A stretch of 40,109 nt of DNA from Curtobacterium flaccumfaciens UCD-AKU (GCF_000349565.1 NZ_KB714609.1:184444-224552); one strand, 5' to 3'; positions 7,791 through 16,259 are shown, numbered from the stretch's first letter. The notes: a model not told the origin generated them from the letters alone. Translations and numbers: made by a program.

Positions 7791-8688
7791 CGCGACCTCC
7801 GCGTGCAAGGAGCGTCTTCAGGTGCGCCACTGCGGCTGAGCGGTGCAGCGTCAGGTCGGACTTGGTCCACCGGACCACCACCCAGCCGAGTCGTTCCATC
7901 TCACGGTAGCGGCGGAGGTCACGGCCCCACTGCTCGGCGTCGGTCCGGTGGTGGTCGCCCTCGTACTCGATGACGATGCGGTGCTCCGGGTAGGCCATGT
8001 CGACACGGCCGACGAACCGACCGGCTTCGTCGAGCACGTTGACCTGCAGTTCGGGCTCGGGCAGCCCCGCCCGGACGATCGCCAGCCTCGCTCGGGTCTC
8101 CTGCGGTGACCCGGCCCCCACCCGCACGAGCTCGAGTGCAACGCGCAGCTTCCGCACGCCACGACGATTCCCCGCCCCGGCGAGCGCGGCGGCGAGGTCC
8201 TCCAGCGCGGTCGCGCAGGCCCGCGACGTGACGATGGCGTCACCCAGGACGACGAGCTCATCGAGTCCGAGCAGGTCACCGCACTCCACCCACAGCGTCG
8301 CGGGGCTGCTGGACGGAACACCCCAGCGTTGCCGGGTGTTCACCCGGTCAGCCGCCACGCGGTGCCCGACCACACCGACGCGCCGGGGCTGCGCCTGCGG
8401 GTGCACGCTGGTGATGTGCACCGGTGTGTCAGGGCCGCAAGGCACCGGCAGACCCCACAACACCGCCGCCGAGGTGTGGCTGACGAACTGTCCGGGCAAC
8501 AGGACCGGCCGCAGTGCCTGGATGCGGCGGATCGGATCGGGTGGTCGGTCCCGGGGCCATCGGATCGATCGCGTCGGGCACGTCAGGTCCTTCCGCTGGA
8601 GTCGTTGTCGGGGAACTGCGGCTCGATCAGCCGCGCCGATGTCGAAGGCCCGACCTCGCAGCGCCGGAGGGAGTGGTCGTGGTCGCAT
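7783..8688 (-). CDS. AbiEi-like/DUF559 endonuclease-domain protein
   Basis: The 301-residue protein belongs to a family common in Microbacteriaceae. Its N-terminus resembles an AbiEi-type winged helix (LPPALRGRAFDIGAADRAAV). A middle region follows (SHTSAAVLWGLPVP, then VGVVGHRV). The C-terminus is a DUF559/Vsr-like PD-(D/E)XK nuclease fold: VGRVDMAYPE, IVIEYEGDHHR, then GWVVVRWT, which supplies the acidic metal-binding residues. Biochemical function is unknown; it may be a nuclease or the remnant of a toxin-antitoxin-like module, and no partner gene is adjacent. The gene is bracketed by two near-identical palindromes, and its stop codon lies inside one of them. The start ATG at 8688 fits the usual family N-terminus, though no strong ribosome-binding site is seen. 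Confidence 0.82.
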   Translation of the reverse strand: MRPRPLPPALRGRAFDIGAADRAAVPRQRLQRKDLTCPTRSIRWPRDRPPDPIRRIQALRPVLLPGQFVSHTSAAVLWGLPVPCGPDTPVHITSVHPQAQPRRVGVVGHRVAADRVNTRQRWGVPSSSPATLWVECGDLLGLDELVVLGDAIVTSRACATALEDLAAALAGAGNRRGVRKLRVALELVRVGAGSPQETRARLAIVRAGLPEPELQVNVLDEAGRFVGRVDMAYPEHRIVIEYEGDHHRTDAEQWGRDLRRYREMERLGWVVVRWTKSDLTLHRSAAVAHLKTLLARGGRVE

Positions 8689-8790
8689 GCCGACACGCTC
8701 GCGCCCCGCGCCGACGCCCCGCTCACCGAACCGGAGTTCCGTGCAGAACCGGCACCGCGCCTCCCCTGTGGAGGACTCGCGAACCCAAGG

Positions 8791-8845
8791 GAGTGAGCAG
8801 ATGACGACGAGTGGCTGTTCGGGACCCGTCGTCTTCTGCTCACTC
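8791..8845. repeat. GTGAGCAG-family palindrome between divergent genes
   Basis: Arms GAGTGAGCAGATGACGAC (8791-8808) and its inverse (8828-8845) differ at one base. It sits about 100 bases upstream of the DUF559 start and 90 bases upstream of the LacI start. It therefore cannot be a simple 3'-end terminator for either gene. Confidence 0.75.
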
Positions 8846-8932
8846 GACCACCCGCACCACCACCCCGCCCGCCGGCCATGTCACGTCAACCGCTACGATC
8901 GACGCACGAGCCAACGGAGGTCGAAGCGCATC

Positions 8933-9922
8933 ATGGGAGACGGCAAGCCCGCGACCATCTACGACGTCGCCGCACGCGCCGGGGTCTCCAAGTCCCTCGT
9001 CTCCCTCGTGCTGCAGCGCTCCCCCCGGGTCAGCGACCAGCGGCGGGCCGCGGTGCTCAAGGCGATCCAGGAGCTCGACTACCGGCCCTCCACCGCGGCA
9101 GTGTCCCTCGCCGGCACCCGCAGCCGCACCATCGGTGTGGTGCTGGACGACTTCCGCAACCAGTGGTTCGTGGACCTGCTCACCGGCCTGCGCGAGAGCC
9201 TGCAGGACCAGGGGCACCGGCTCGTGGTCGCCGACCGCTTCCTCAACACGGGGCTCGACGCCTCACCGGTCGAGGGCTTCCTGTCCATGCGCGTCGAGGG
9301 CATCGTGATCGCCGGCGAGCCGACCACCGACCTGGCGATCCCCGCCTCGATGCCGCTCGTGATCGCCGGCGGCCGCGTCGCGATCCCGCGCGCCGACACG
9401 GTGGCGAACGACGACCACGCCGGTGGCGGCATCGCGGCGCAGCACCTGCTCGACCTCGGGCACACCCGACTCGGGTTCGTCGGTGCGAGTTCGGCGGCCT
9501 CGGCGGAACGCCAGGCCGGGTTCGAGCAGGTAGCGGCGACACGTGCGTCCGTCGTCACGACGGTGCTGCCCGGCGAGCCCACCGAAGAGGCCGGTTCGCG
9601 TGCCCTCGGCATGCTCCTCGACGAGCACCCGGACGTCACGGCGGTCTTCGCCGCGAACGACGTGATGGCCCTGGGGGCCCTGTCCGAACTCGCCGAACGC
9701 GGGCTGCGCGTCCCCGAGGACGTCTCCGTCATCGGCTACGACGACACCCCCGTGGCCGCGATGCGGTACGTCGGCCTGACGAGCATCGACGACCGCAGTG
9801 TCGAGATCGGCCGCGGCGCCGGCGAGCGTCTGCTCGCCCGCATCGCCGATCCGCGGATCGCCGCGACGGAACTGCTCGTCGAACCCCGCCTGGTCGCGCG
9901 CCGCACCACCGCCGCGCGCTGA
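8933..9922 (+). CDS. LacI family transcriptional regulator
   Basis: The 329 residues form a complete LacI/GalR regulator. The DNA-binding domain is at 7-55 (TIYDVAARAGVSKSLVSLVL), the hinge helix around 50-60 (YRPSTAAVSLAG), and the two-lobed periplasmic-binding-like effector domain spans about 65-325 (TIGVVLDDFRNQWF; DEHPDVTAVFAANDVMALG; VPEDVSVIGYDDTPVA). ATG at 8933 has GGAGG 12 bases upstream. No sugar-uptake or catabolic operon lies next to it, so the ligand and targets cannot be inferred; it may act on distant genes. An orphan regulator flanked by repeat palindromes on both sides. Confidence 0.92.
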   Translation: MGDGKPATIYDVAARAGVSKSLVSLVLQRSPRVSDQRRAAVLKAIQELDYRPSTAAVSLAGTRSRTIGVVLDDFRNQWFVDLLTGLRESLQDQGHRLVVADRFLNTGLDASPVEGFLSMRVEGIVIAGEPTTDLAIPASMPLVIAGGRVAIPRADTVANDDHAGGGIAAQHLLDLGHTRLGFVGASSAASAERQAGFEQVAATRASVVTTVLPGEPTEEAGSRALGMLLDEHPDVTAVFAANDVMALGALSELAERGLRVPEDVSVIGYDDTPVAAMRYVGLTSIDDRSVEIGRGAGERLLARIADPRIAATELLVEPRLVARRTTAAR

Positions 9923-9977
9923 CGCGGCACCCCTGCCCCCGGCCGGGAGGCCCGCCCCGCGTCCGTCACGCCCGCTT

Positions 9978-10030
9978 CGTGAGCAGGAATGGTCGGGTCC
10001 AGGGCCCGCACCCGACCACTTCTGCTCACG
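9978..10030. repeat. GTGAGCAG-family palindrome between convergent genes
   Basis: Arms of 21 bases (9978-9998, 10010-10030) starting CGTGAGCAGGAATGG and ending TCGGGT differ at two positions. They lie between the LacI and TrmH stops and may serve both as terminator. The right arm contains the TGA of the TrmH gene. Just upstream, 9940-9969 (GGCCGGGAGGCCCG then GCGTCCGTC) looks like a deleted copy of the CGGACGGGAGGC family. Confidence 0.75.
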
Positions 10031-10673
10031 ACGTCGCGCCGGGCAACTCCGCGTGCTGGACGACCCAGCTGTGCATGACGATCGCCGCGGCGGCCGAGGC
10101 GTTGATGCTCCGCGTCGACCCGAACTGCGCGATCTCGAGGTGCGCGTCGGCACCGGCGACCGCCTGCTCGGTGAGCCCGGGGCCCTCCTGCCCGAACAGG
10201 AACACGCAGCGCTCCGGGATCGTCGCGGTCTCGATGCGTTCGGCACCCGGGGTGTTGTCGATGGCGACGACGGGACGCGCTTCATCGGCCATCGCGGTGA
10301 GGAACGCCTCGACGTCGGGGTGGTACCGGACGTGCTGGTAACGGTCGGTCACCATCGCCCCGCGCTTGTTCCACCGCCGCCGTCCGATGATGTGCACCGT
10401 GCCGGCGAGGAACGCGTTGGCGCTCCGCACGATCGACCCGATGTTCAGGTCGTGCTGCCAGTTCTCGATCGCCACGTCGAACGCGTGCCTGCGGGTGTCG
10501 AGTTCAGCGACGATCGCGTCCATCGACCAGTACCGGTAGCGGTCGAGCACGTTCCGGGAGTCCCCCGCGGCGAGCAGCTCCGGGTCGAGCCTCGGGTCGT
10601 CGGGCCAGGGTTCCGGGTGCGGCCCCACCCCGTTGGTCGTCAGCTCGTGCGACGGTTCGGGCGCAGTGGTCAC
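10026..10673 (-). CDS. TrmH/SpoU family RNA 2'-O-methyltransferase
   Basis: This 215-residue protein has the three SPOUT motifs of SAM-dependent ribose methyltransferases: motif 1 HDLNIGSIVRSANAF, motif 2 CVFLFGQEGPGLT and motif 3 IAQFGSTRSINASAAAAIVM. It therefore probably methylates a tRNA or rRNA nucleotide; the target is not determined. An N-terminal extension of about 55 residues precedes the catalytic domain. The GTG at 10673 follows a TACGCT -10-like hexamer by 6 bases, pointing to a leaderless transcript. The stop codon is embedded in the palindrome at 9978-10030. It appears to be a single-gene unit. Confidence 0.9.
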   Translation of the reverse strand: MTTAPEPSHELTTNGVGPHPEPWPDDPRLDPELLAAGDSRNVLDRYRYWSMDAIVAELDTRRHAFDVAIENWQHDLNIGSIVRSANAFLAGTVHIIGRRRWNKRGAMVTDRYQHVRYHPDVEAFLTAMADEARPVVAIDNTPGAERIETATIPERCVFLFGQEGPGLTEQAVAGADAHLEIAQFGSTRSINASAAAAIVMHSWVVQHAELPGATS

Positions 10674-10715
10674 CCGACCAGCGTACGGCCGGGCGCGGGG
10701 TCGGGCGCCGCCGGC

Positions 10716-11405
10716 TCAGGCGGTGCGGGCGATGCGCGCCTCGATGCCGGCGATCAGGATGTCGAGGCCGAGCGCGAACCGGTCGTCGTAGGAGTGCTCG
10801 CCGAGGATCTCGCCCACCAGGCGGTGCCGCTCGGGTCGGCCGGCCTCGGAGTCCCCGCGTCCGACCTGCACCCCGGCGTGCCCGACCACGAAGTCGTACA
10901 CGACGAAGAAGGCGTACATCGCCTCGGCCGGCGGCAGCCCGGCGTCCTGCAGGGCACCGACGACCTTCGCCACGACGGCGTCCGACTCGGTCGAGGCGAG
11001 CGGGGCCCGCTGGCTGTGCGACTCGAGCACGAGCGGGTGGGTGCGCATCAGGTCGCGGAACGTCGTGGCGAAGGTGCGGACGACGGCGTGCCACTCGTCG
11101 GGCCAGACGAAGGTGGCGGTGAACTCGTCGACCGTGCGGCGGACGAGTTCGGCGTGCAGGTCGTCCAGGCCGCCGATGGTCCGGTGCACGGTCATCGGGG
11201 CGACGCCGAGCCGGACGCCCAGGGCACGGAAGGACAGCCGGTCGAGGCCGTCCTCGTTCGCGATGGTCGTGGCGGCGTCGATCACCTGCTCGCGGGAGAG
11301 CACGTTCGGGCGGCCTCGGCGTCGTCGCGGCGTCACCTCGAGCTCCGTCTCCGACACCGGGGTGGGTCGGGGCGCGGTGGACGGGGTTCCGGGTTCGACG
11401 AGCAC
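10716..11405 (-). CDS. TetR family regulator with TetR_C-type effector domain
   Basis: A 229-residue regulator with a basic linker (PRRRRGRPNVLSREQV) leading into a helix-turn-helix at about 38-80 (VIDAATTIANEDGL; FRALGVRLGVAPMTVHRTIG). The C-terminal domain has YDFVVGHAG, the pattern of the class including tetracycline-type repressors. Start GTG at 11405 has AAGGAGG 7 bases upstream. A dyad lies immediately upstream, consistent with autoregulation. The neighbouring genes are a methyltransferase (same strand, opposite promoter) and a divergent HAD phosphatase; neither is an obvious efflux target, so the regulon is unknown. Confidence 0.9.
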   Translation of the reverse strand: MLVEPGTPSTAPRPTPVSETELEVTPRRRRGRPNVLSREQVIDAATTIANEDGLDRLSFRALGVRLGVAPMTVHRTIGGLDDLHAELVRRTVDEFTATFVWPDEWHAVVRTFATTFRDLMRTHPLVLESHSQRAPLASTESDAVVAKVVGALQDAGLPPAEAMYAFFVVYDFVVGHAGVQVGRGDSEAGRPERHRLVGEILGEHSYDDRFALGLDILIAGIEARIARTA

Positions 11406-11421
11406 GAGGGGGCCTCCTTGA

Positions 11422-11439
11422 TTCGGTACGTGTCCCGAA
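11422..11439 (-). promoter_or_regulatory. Candidate TetR operator
   Basis: The dyad TTCGGTACG-TGTCCCGAA is 18 bases with outer arms TTCGG/CCGAA. It lies 17 bases before the TetR start, just upstream of the ribosome-binding site. TTGCCC and TACCGA hexamers with an 18-base spacer overlap it on the minus strand. Confidence 0.45.
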
Positions 11440-11580
11440 AAGCGTAGGGCAAACCCGACCGCGGTTCGGTGTCTCGACCATCTCGGGTCTGGCAGCAGCG
11501 CGCAAGAGCCGCCCCGGGCCTCCCGGCCCTTTCCGAGCCGACCACGAGCCGACGCGAGCCGGACCTGAACCCCCGCGCAG

Positions 11581-11586
11581 TAGGGT
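11581..11586 (+). promoter_or_regulatory. Leaderless-type -10 (TAGGGT)
   Basis: TAGGGT ends 7 bases before the ATG at 11594, so transcription would start at the start codon. This decides for that ATG rather than the in-frame GTG at 11585, which lies inside the hexamer. Confidence 0.5.
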
Positions 11587-11593
11587 GAGGCGC

Positions 11594-12391
11594 ATGGCGA
11601 CCCGAGACGACGTCGAGTGCTGGCTGACCGACATGGACGGCGTGCTCGTCCACGAGAACCAGGCGCTCCCCGGCGCGCCGGAGCTCATCCAGCAGTGGCT
11701 CGACGACGGCACCGAGTTCCTCGTGCTGACGAACAACTCGATCTTCACGCCGCGCGACCTGAGCGCCCGGCTGCGGGGCTCCGGCCTGCACGTGCCCGAA
11801 GAGCGGATCTGGACGAGTGCGCTCGCGACGGCCGACTTCTGCAAGTCGCAGATGCCGGGCGGGTCCGCGTTCGTGATCGGCGAGGCCGGCATGACGACCG
11901 CCCTGCACGAGGCCGGGTTCATCATGACCGAGACCGCTCCCGACTACGTCGTCGTCGGCGAGACCCGCAACTACTCGTTCGAGGCGATCACGAAGGCCGT
12001 GCGGCTCATCCGCGACGGCGCACGGTTCATCGTGACGAACCCGGACGCCACCGGCCCGAGCGCCGAGGGGGTCCTGCCGGCCACCGGCGCCATCGCGGCC
12101 ATGATCGAGAAGGCGACCGGCAAGCAGCCCTACGTGGTGGGCAAGCCGAACCCGATGATGTTCCGGTCGGCGATGAACCGGATCGGCGCGCACTCCGAGA
12201 ACACCGGCATGATCGGCGACCGGATGGACACCGACGTGCAGGCCGGCATCGAGGCGGGGCTGCACACCGTGCTCGTGATGACGGGGATCAGCGACCAGGC
12301 CGAGATCGACCGGTACCCGTTCCGTCCGAGCGAGGTCATCTCCGGCGTGCACGAACTCGTGCGCACCGAGCCGTTCGAGGTCGAGCTCTAG
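11594..12391 (+). CDS. HAD-IIA family sugar/nucleotide phosphatase (NagD-like)
   Basis: The 265 residues match the HAD-IIA subfamily. Motif I is WLTDMDGVLVHEN with the nucleophile DxD, motif II is VLTNNS, the C2-type cap occupies about residues 75-175, and motif III/IV is VVGKPNPMMF with IGDRMDTDVQAGIEAG for magnesium binding. The family removes phosphate from small phosphorylated metabolites in the cytoplasm, such as nucleotides, sugar phosphates or p-nitrophenyl phosphate; substrate here is not known. It lies alone, divergent from the TetR gene and convergent with the next gene, with a hairpin terminator after the stop. Confidence 0.92.
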   Translation: MATRDDVECWLTDMDGVLVHENQALPGAPELIQQWLDDGTEFLVLTNNSIFTPRDLSARLRGSGLHVPEERIWTSALATADFCKSQMPGGSAFVIGEAGMTTALHEAGFIMTETAPDYVVVGETRNYSFEAITKAVRLIRDGARFIVTNPDATGPSAEGVLPATGAIAAMIEKATGKQPYVVGKPNPMMFRSAMNRIGAHSENTGMIGDRMDTDVQAGIEAGLHTVLVMTGISDQAEIDRYPFRPSEVISGVHELVRTEPFEVEL

Positions 12392-12401
12392 CCCTGACGA
12401 C

Positions 12402-12436
12402 CCACCGGCGTCGGGCCGTCGGCAGTGCGCCGGTGG
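12402..12436. terminator. Shared hairpin terminator between convergent genes
   Basis: Perfect 9-base arms CCACCGGCG and CGCCGGTGG enclose 17 bases, with outer complementarity CTGAC/GGTCAG. It fills the 49-base gap between the HAD stop and the next convergent stop, so it can act on both. Confidence 0.6.
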
Positions 12437-12440
12437 CCGG

Positions 12441-12857
12441 TCAGTTGCCGGCAGCCGACTCGCGCCAGCGCGCCTGACCGATGATGTTCTGCGCGTAGGA
12501 GACCCGGTTGAACACGTCGACGCGCTGTTCCTCGGAGAAGACCTGCACGAACTCGGTGTGCGACTGGCCGTTCGCGGCCCAGATCGACACGGAGACGTTG
12601 CCCTGCGTCCGTCGCTCCTTCGCGAGCAGGAACAGGAGTCCGAGCAGGAAGAACCACACCGTGATGACGGTCATCACGATCGCCCACGTCGGGATGTGCG
12701 ACGTCGACGACGACTGGTCCTGCGCGGTGATGTTCACCTGCGCGGCCGGCCAGGTCCCGCTCGGCGTGACGATGCGGTCCTGCGTCACCCCCACGGATCC
12801 GATCGAGACGAGTACTGGGCTCGGCGCCGGCGCCCCACCGGTCGGCTGCATGCTCAT
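12441..12857 (-). CDS. Single-helix membrane protein of unknown function (138 aa)
   Basis: I do not recognise the family. Residues 1-50 form a small polar domain beginning MSMQPTGG (VSIGSVGVTQDRIVTPSG; WPAAQVNITAQDQ). One membrane helix follows at about 58-80 (WAIVMTVITVWFFLLGLLFL), and then a basic KERR stop-transfer. The C-terminal domain (VSVSIWAANGQSHTEFV; RVDVFNRVSYAQNIIGQAR) looks like a strand-strand-helix fold. The ATG at 12857 is preceded by TAGGGT 6 bases upstream, which fits a leaderless transcript. The next gene beyond its start is efeO, divergent, across a 769-base repeat-filled gap. Confidence 0.75.
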   Translation of the reverse strand: MSMQPTGGAPAPSPVLVSIGSVGVTQDRIVTPSGTWPAAQVNITAQDQSSSTSHIPTWAIVMTVITVWFFLLGLLFLLAKERRTQGNVSVSIWAANGQSHTEFVQVFSEEQRVDVFNRVSYAQNIIGQARWRESAAGN

Positions 12858-12970
12858 GGTGGAACCCTAGCGGCCCACGCACCCCGGGCGGCTTTCGGAG
12901 TGCAGCCTGCGCCGTGCGGGGGGGCGAGGTCGCACGCGGGGTGGGTGGCGGCGCTCGGTGGGCGGCAGCG

Positions 12971-13480
12971 GCGCACGGTGCGGAGTTGGGCAGCGGGCGC
13001 CGGGTTGGTGGTTCCGTGCGAGCCTGCAGCGCCGCACCCAGCCGTCAAGCTCGCACCGCATGAACGAACCCGCACCGTGCCGAGCCCGGGGAGACGGGGC
13101 GCAGCCGGACACGTGGCCGGTGGCAGGCCGTGCGGTGGGCCGTTCGGTTGGCGGCGGCGCACGGTGCGAGGTTGGGCAGCTGGTGCCGCGGTGCTGGTTC
13201 GGTGCAAGCCTGCAGCGCCGCACCCAGCCGTCAAGCTCGCACCGCATGTACGAACCTGCACCGTGCCGAGCCCGGCGAGACAGAGCGGGCGCGAGGTTGG
13301 CGGCGGCGCACCGTGCGAGGTTGAGCAGCGGGTGCCGCGGCCGGGCGCGAGGTTGGCGGCGGCGCACGGTGCGGGGTTGGGCAGCTGGTGCCGGGTTGGT
13401 GGTTCCGTGCGAGCCTGCAGCGCCGCACCCAGCCGTCAAGCTCGCACGGGGGCGCGCACCCCGCACCGTGCGGCGCGGCG
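12971..13480. repeat. Long palindromic unit in three to four tandem copies
   Basis: The 769-base gap 12858-13626 holds no credible gene. Units begin with GCGCACGGTGCGG-type sequence at 12971, 13157, 13306 (short copy) and 13362. The full unit contains the core CTGCAGCGCCGCACCCAGCC near 13024, 13210 and 13415. In the first full unit and the last, GTGCGAGC and GCTCGCAC (13016-13023/13049-13056; 13407-13414/13440-13447) form a perfect stem. An outer stem pairs GCACGGTGCGG with CCGCACCGTGC. Each unit would thus fold as one long hairpin of about 110 bases. Between units 1 and 2 the spacing is 186 bases. Confidence 0.8.
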
Positions 13481-13495
13481 CGGCGCGGCGCGGCG
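13471..13495. repeat. CGGCG x5 microsatellite
   Basis: Five exact copies of CGGCG end the long repeat block. Such tracts are prone to slippage. It lies about 130 bases before the efeO start. Confidence 0.85.
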
Positions 13496-13572
13496 CACGA
13501 TGACGATCCGGTGAACAGAACCGTTCCGCGGTGAACGACGGGAAAACTGCCCCGGGAGCGACCCTAGGGTTG

Positions 13573-13609
13573 CCCTGGTCGAGCTGAAAGCGGCTCTGAC
13601 CAGGGTTTT
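13573..13609 (+). promoter_or_regulatory. Terminator-like hairpin upstream of efeO
   Basis: CCCTGGTC (13573-13580) and GACCAGGG (13598-13605) form a perfect 8-base stem followed by TTTTC. It lies just 17 bases before the efeO start. It may be an attenuator or a boundary with upstream transcription. A weak AGGGTTGCCCT dyad at 13566-13576 overlaps its left arm. I cannot match it to a known riboswitch. Confidence 0.4.
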
Positions 13610-13626
13610 CTGTGAATTGCTACAGG

Positions 13627-14838
13627 ATGGGGTCATCGGTGCCGATGTCGGTTCGTGCCACGACGGCAGTGGTCGTCGGCGCACTCGGAGCACTCGTGGG
13701 GACCGCGATCGTCGCCCCGCACCTGGTCCCTCCGACGTCGCCGCACACGAGCGCGGTCACCGTGCAGGCCGGCACCGACGCCTGCGGAACGGGGTGGCCC
13801 GCGAGTCCGGACCGCGCTCTCGCCGGCCCCCAGACGTTCCGGATCCACAACACCTCCGTCGCCGGGATCGAGGTGCAGCTGGTCGACCCCACGAACGGCG
13901 CGGTCTACCTCGACGCGGAGGGGCTGGGAGCGGGTGCGACGCACGACTACGGCGTCCGACTCCCCCGCGGCCAGTACCGGTTCCGTTGCCTGCCCGCCGA
14001 CGCGAACCCCGGCACCGGGGCCGTCGTCCACCTGCGCGGCGCCACGCACGTCAGCGACGAGACCCCCGGGATCGTCCCGGTCACCCGCGACGACCTGATC
14101 CCCGCCGCCAAGTCGTACGGCGACTGGATCGAGAGCCGCCTGCCGACGCTGCTCGCCGACGTGCGTGCACTGGACGCCGACGTCCGGACGGGTGACGTCC
14201 GGGCCGCACGACGGGACTGGCTGGTCGGTCACCGCGAGTACGAGCAGCTCGGAGCCGCCTACGGCGCGTTCGGGGACGACGACACCGCGATCGACGGGCT
14301 CCCCGCCGCCGGACGGACCGCACTCGACGACCCGCACCTGACCGGCTTCCACCGCGTCGAGGCGCTGCTGTGGTCGGCAGCGCCCGGCAGCCGCGCCGTC
14401 GCACCCGCCGACGCCCTGGTCGCCGCGGTCGAACACCTGCGCCGGACGTTCCCCACCCAGCGGGTCGACCCGCTCGACATCGGCCTGCGCTCGCACGAGA
14501 TCCTCGAGAACGCGCTCCGCTTCGAGGCGACCGGGGCCACCGACGCCGGCAGCCACACGGCACTGGCGACGATCGACGCGAACATCAGCGGGACGGAGCA
14601 CGCGCTCGAGCCGCTCCGGTCGATCCTGCGGACCCGCTACCCGGGCCTCCGGGCCACCGACCGTGCGCTGGCGACCCTGCGCGCCGACGTCGAGTCACAC
14701 CGACGGACCGACGGCAGCTGGGACACCCTCGACGGTCTCGACCGCAGCGCCCGCGAGCACCTGGACGCCGACCTCGACGCTGCGCTCGAACAGCTCGCGC
14801 CCGTCGCCGCCATCTGCGACCCGAGGAGGACCTCGTGA
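13627..14838 (+). CDS. efeO: EfeO-type iron uptake lipoprotein-like/periplasmic component
   Basis: This 403-residue exported protein has an N-terminal signal anchor ([19 protein letters not shown]). A cupredoxin-like domain follows, with two Cys ([17 protein letters not shown]). From about residue 155 comes the EfeO/M75 imelysin-like domain, with [15 protein letters not shown] and the HxxE metal-binding motif in [10 protein letters not shown]. In the Efe system EfeO delivers iron outside the membrane. Start ATG at 13627 is the longest that lacks an improbable leader; GTG at 13639 has AGGATGGGG upstream and is an alternative. The stop overlaps efeB (GTGA). The membrane permease EfeU is absent from the window. 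Confidence 0.86.
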   Translation: MGSSVPMSVRATTAVVVGALGALVGTAIVAPHLVPPTSPHTSAVTVQAGTDACGTGWPASPDRALAGPQTFRIHNTSVAGIEVQLVDPTNGAVYLDAEGLGAGATHDYGVRLPRGQYRFRCLPADANPGTGAVVHLRGATHVSDETPGIVPVTRDDLIPAAKSYGDWIESRLPTLLADVRALDADVRTGDVRAARRDWLVGHREYEQLGAAYGAFGDDDTAIDGLPAAGRTALDDPHLTGFHRVEALLWSAAPGSRAVAPADALVAAVEHLRRTFPTQRVDPLDIGLRSHEILENALRFEATGATDAGSHTALATIDANISGTEHALEPLRSILRTRYPGLRATDRALATLRADVESHRRTDGSWDTLDGLDRSAREHLDADLDAALEQLAPVAAICDPRRTS

Positions 14839-16259
14839 CCGAACGACCGCAGCGCCCGGGCCCGGCGGGCCCCCGGAGCCAGCAGCGCCCACGCGGGATG
14901 GACGCGGCGACGTACCGCCGGATGGCCGAGGCGCACGCCCGCCTCGGGCTCTCCGCCGACGGCAGTGTGTGTCCCGCCGGCGCACCGGACGACCAGCAGC
15001 AGCCCGGCCCCACCCGCGGGGTCGGACGCCGCGCGTTCCTGACCAGCGCGGTCGGGGCAGGTGCCGGAGCCGCCGCGGCGGCAGCGAGCCTGACCGCCGG
15101 GCGTGGGACGGGCCTCCAGGCAGCCGCCGCGACCACCGGCGGTGCCGACGCCTCGTACGCGTTCCACGGCGCGCACCAGGCCGGGATCACCACACCCGCG
15201 CAGCGACAGTCGGCGTTCTTGGCGTTCGACGTGACCGCGGCCGACCGCGGGGACCTCGCCGACCTGCTCCGGACGATCACCGAGCGGGCCCGGTTCCTGA
15301 CCCGCGGCGGCACGCCTGCCGACGTCGGGATCACCGCGCCGCCGGCCGACTCCGGCGTGCTCGGACCGCAGGTCGCGGCCGACGGGCTCACCGTGACGGC
15401 GAGCGTCGGCGCCTCGCTCTTCGACCACCGGTACGGCCTGTCGGGGCAGCGCCCGGCGCGGTTGCGGACGATGGAGGACTTCCCGAACGACGACCTCGAC
15501 CGGTCGATCTCGGACGGCGACCTGCTGCTGCAGGTGTGCGCGCACAACACCGACACCGTCCTGCACGCCGTCCGCGACATCGCCCGGGCCACCCGCGGCG
15601 GCATGCAGGTGCGCTGGCGCCAGGACGGTTTCGCGTCCCCGCCGCGCCCCTCCGGCACCCCGCGCAACCTCCTCGGGTTCAAGGACGGCACCGGCAACCC
15701 CTCCACCGCGGACCGCAGCGTGATGGACGACCTGGTCTGGACCCGCGGTGGACAGGACGGCGAACCCGACTGGGTCACCGGGGGCAGCTACCACGTCGTG
15801 CGGACCATCCGGATGTTCGTCGAGTTCTGGGACCGCGTCTCGCTGCACGAGCAGGAGAACATGATCGGCCGGCACCGCGACTCGGGTGCCCCGCTCACCC
15901 GCAGCGGCGAGTTCGACGACCCCCGGTACCAGGACGACCCGACCGGCGACGTCATCCAGATGGACGCACACATCCGGTTGGCGAACCCGCGCACCGCCGA
16001 GGCCCGTGCGCAGCAGATGCTCCGTCGTCCCTACAACTACGACAACGGCACCGACACGAACGGCGACCTCGACATGGGCCTGTTGTTCGCGTGCTTCCAG
16101 GCCGACCTGGAACGGCAGTTCGTCGCCGTGCAGAAGCGCCTGGTCGACGAGCCCCTGGTCGACTACGTGTCACCGGTCGGCGGCGGCTACTTCTTCGCCC
16201 TGCCCGGGGTCCGCCACGCGGACGACTGGCTGGGCCGTCGACTGCTCGCACGGACCTAG
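14835..16259 (+). CDS. efeB: EfeB: Tat-exported DyP-type heme peroxidase (deferrochelatase)
   Basis: The 474-residue protein carries a twin-arginine signal ([15 protein letters not shown]) at 64-78 and a DyP peroxidase domain. The family GxxDG motif is GFKDGTGNP, and the proximal heme His lies in [12 protein letters not shown]. It uses heme and peroxide, and in Efe systems is thought to oxidise ferrous iron or release iron from heme outside the membrane. The roughly 60 residues before the Tat motif make an unusually long n-region with one Cys (SVCPAG). Nonetheless the GTG at 14835 has a strong GAGGAGGA and overlaps the efeO stop, so I keep it. Confidence 0.93.
   Translation: MTERPQRPGPAGPRSQQRPRGMDAATYRRMAEAHARLGLSADGSVCPAGAPDDQQQPGPTRGVGRRAFLTSAVGAGAGAAAAAASLTAGRGTGLQAAAATTGGADASYAFHGAHQAGITTPAQRQSAFLAFDVTAADRGDLADLLRTITERARFLTRGGTPADVGITAPPADSGVLGPQVAADGLTVTASVGASLFDHRYGLSGQRPARLRTMEDFPNDDLDRSISDGDLLLQVCAHNTDTVLHAVRDIARATRGGMQVRWRQDGFASPPRPSGTPRNLLGFKDGTGNPSTADRSVMDDLVWTRGGQDGEPDWVTGGSYHVVRTIRMFVEFWDRVSLHEQENMIGRHRDSGAPLTRSGEFDDPRYQDDPTGDVIQMDAHIRLANPRTAEARAQQMLRRPYNYDNGTDTNGDLDMGLLFACFQADLERQFVAVQKRLVDEPLVDYVSPVGGGYFFALPGVRHADDWLGRRLLART

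Noticed and set aside
7732..8845. Insertion sequence bounded by inverted repeats
   Set aside because: The enclosed gene is DUF559-like, not a transposase, and each end is itself a palindrome; no target-site duplication is visible.
12971..13480. CRISPR array
   Set aside because: Repeat units are about 110 bases with irregular spacing and similar intervening sequence; no short constant repeat with unique spacers and no cas gene.
12854..13514. Open frames on both strands across the long repeat block
   Set aside because: They are built from repeated units, rich in Arg, Pro and Ala, lack ribosome-binding sites and change with repeat phase.
13560..13626. Known riboswitch ahead of efeO
   Set aside because: Too short and without conserved motifs of any class I can recall; only a simple stem is seen.
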